A stretch of DNA of 23,092 bases, taken from contig URIX01000028.1 in the NCBI GenBank assembly GCA_900547975.1, positions 1 through 23,092 on the forward strand, read 5' to 3'. Shown one piece after another: positions 22,795-23,092 of the stretch. Both the position numbers and the translations under genes were made by a program. Positions within the stretch are counted from its first letter, which is position 1. Every line of letters begins with the position of its first letter. The notes beneath the pieces are model-generated. The model was not told the DNA's origin. It made no database searches and was given only the letters and a program-made list of their open reading frames with translations. This stretch comes from an uncultured Eubacteriales bacterium. Lineage in GTDB: Bacteria > Bacillota > Clostridia > Christensenellales > CAG-917.

Positions 22795-23022
22795 TTGCGT
22801 TACATTTTGAAGTACATAGGCAAGAGGAATGAAAAGATTGTTTACTCTCGGAAACTACTTGTGTATGTAATATCTAACATAGATGAAAACGACGTATTGT
22901 GCGGTATAGGCGTTGAAGAAAAGAAACTGTTATTGCAAGACAAATTTATGTGCTACAACGAAGGCGAACAGATTGGCGAAATAAGCCAAAAGACAAAATC
23001 GCGCCTACGAACTTCCAACTAA
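22795..23022 (+). pseudogene. Unidentified 75-residue frame, possibly the 3' remnant of a larger gene
   Basis: The frame is open from 22732 but has no ATG and no clear ribosome site; the only start is TTG at 22795. The protein text (RYILKYIGKRNEKIVYSRKL, later LLLQDKFMCYNEGEQIGEIS) is soluble and patterned, not random-looking. The RYILKYIGK motif faintly recalls the end of rolling-circle replication initiators of small plasmids and phages, but this is a weak impression. A protein-like frame just upstream (ending at 22687) in another register suggests frameshift decay. After 23022 the last 70 bases show no gene. Confidence 0.35.
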
Positions 23023-23092
23023 AAACCACCGAAGATACCGAGGCAAGACACCAGCAACGGCATGACGGATAAGCGAGGATTTCGCCAAGCGG

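Overview
The window looks like a piece of a Bacillota genome, most likely an uncultured gut-type member of Clostridia. The evidence is AGGAGG-type ribosome binding sites, lipobox lipoproteins, a lysine (L-box) riboswitch coupled to an intrinsic terminator, many U-tailed hairpins and no outer-membrane genes. The lineage is inferred from style, not from a marker gene.

Left part (about 1-11,000). A CPA2 sodium/proton antiporter reads leftward. It is divergent from a rightward operon with a near-consensus promoter (TTGACA-17-TACAAT). The operon encodes a small three-helix membrane protein, an ABC ATPase, a large ABC-2-like permease, and two very large tandem paralogous surface proteins. Each paralogue carries an N-terminal membrane/signal helix, bacterial Ig-like (Big_2-type) domains and a C-terminal region that reads like a parallel beta-helix. 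The job of this set is unknown and it is the best candidate here for an undescribed cell-envelope system.

Middle (about 11,100-18,130). All protein genes here read leftward. First comes a two-gene module: a DUF3990-like putative ADP-ribosyltransferase toxin overlapping a protein with a C-terminal Xre helix-turn-helix. Then come two secreted lipoprotein enzymes, a GH16 beta-glucanase-like protein and a CE1-type esterase, each with its own promoter and terminator. Next is a two-gene amino-acid importer (substrate-binding protein fused to permease, plus ATPase). Its leader contains a recognisable lysine riboswitch, so the substrate is very probably lysine. A tRNA-Ala(GGC) gene reads rightward and ends this block.

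Right part (about 18,130-23,092). This is accessory DNA beside the tRNA gene. It holds an isolated integrase arm-binding-domain fragment, an Abi_2/AbiF-family HEPN protein and a phage-type S24 repressor. The Abi_2 gene is preceded by a small RNA gene with its own consensus promoter and terminator. The repressor is divergent from an operator-bearing early promoter. A large serine recombinase follows, then a decayed-looking edge region. The Abi_2 plus upstream RNA arrangement fits an RNA toxin-antitoxin or defence module and is the most testable discovery target. The region looks like layered remnants of at least two integrating elements, one using a tyrosine and one a serine recombinase.
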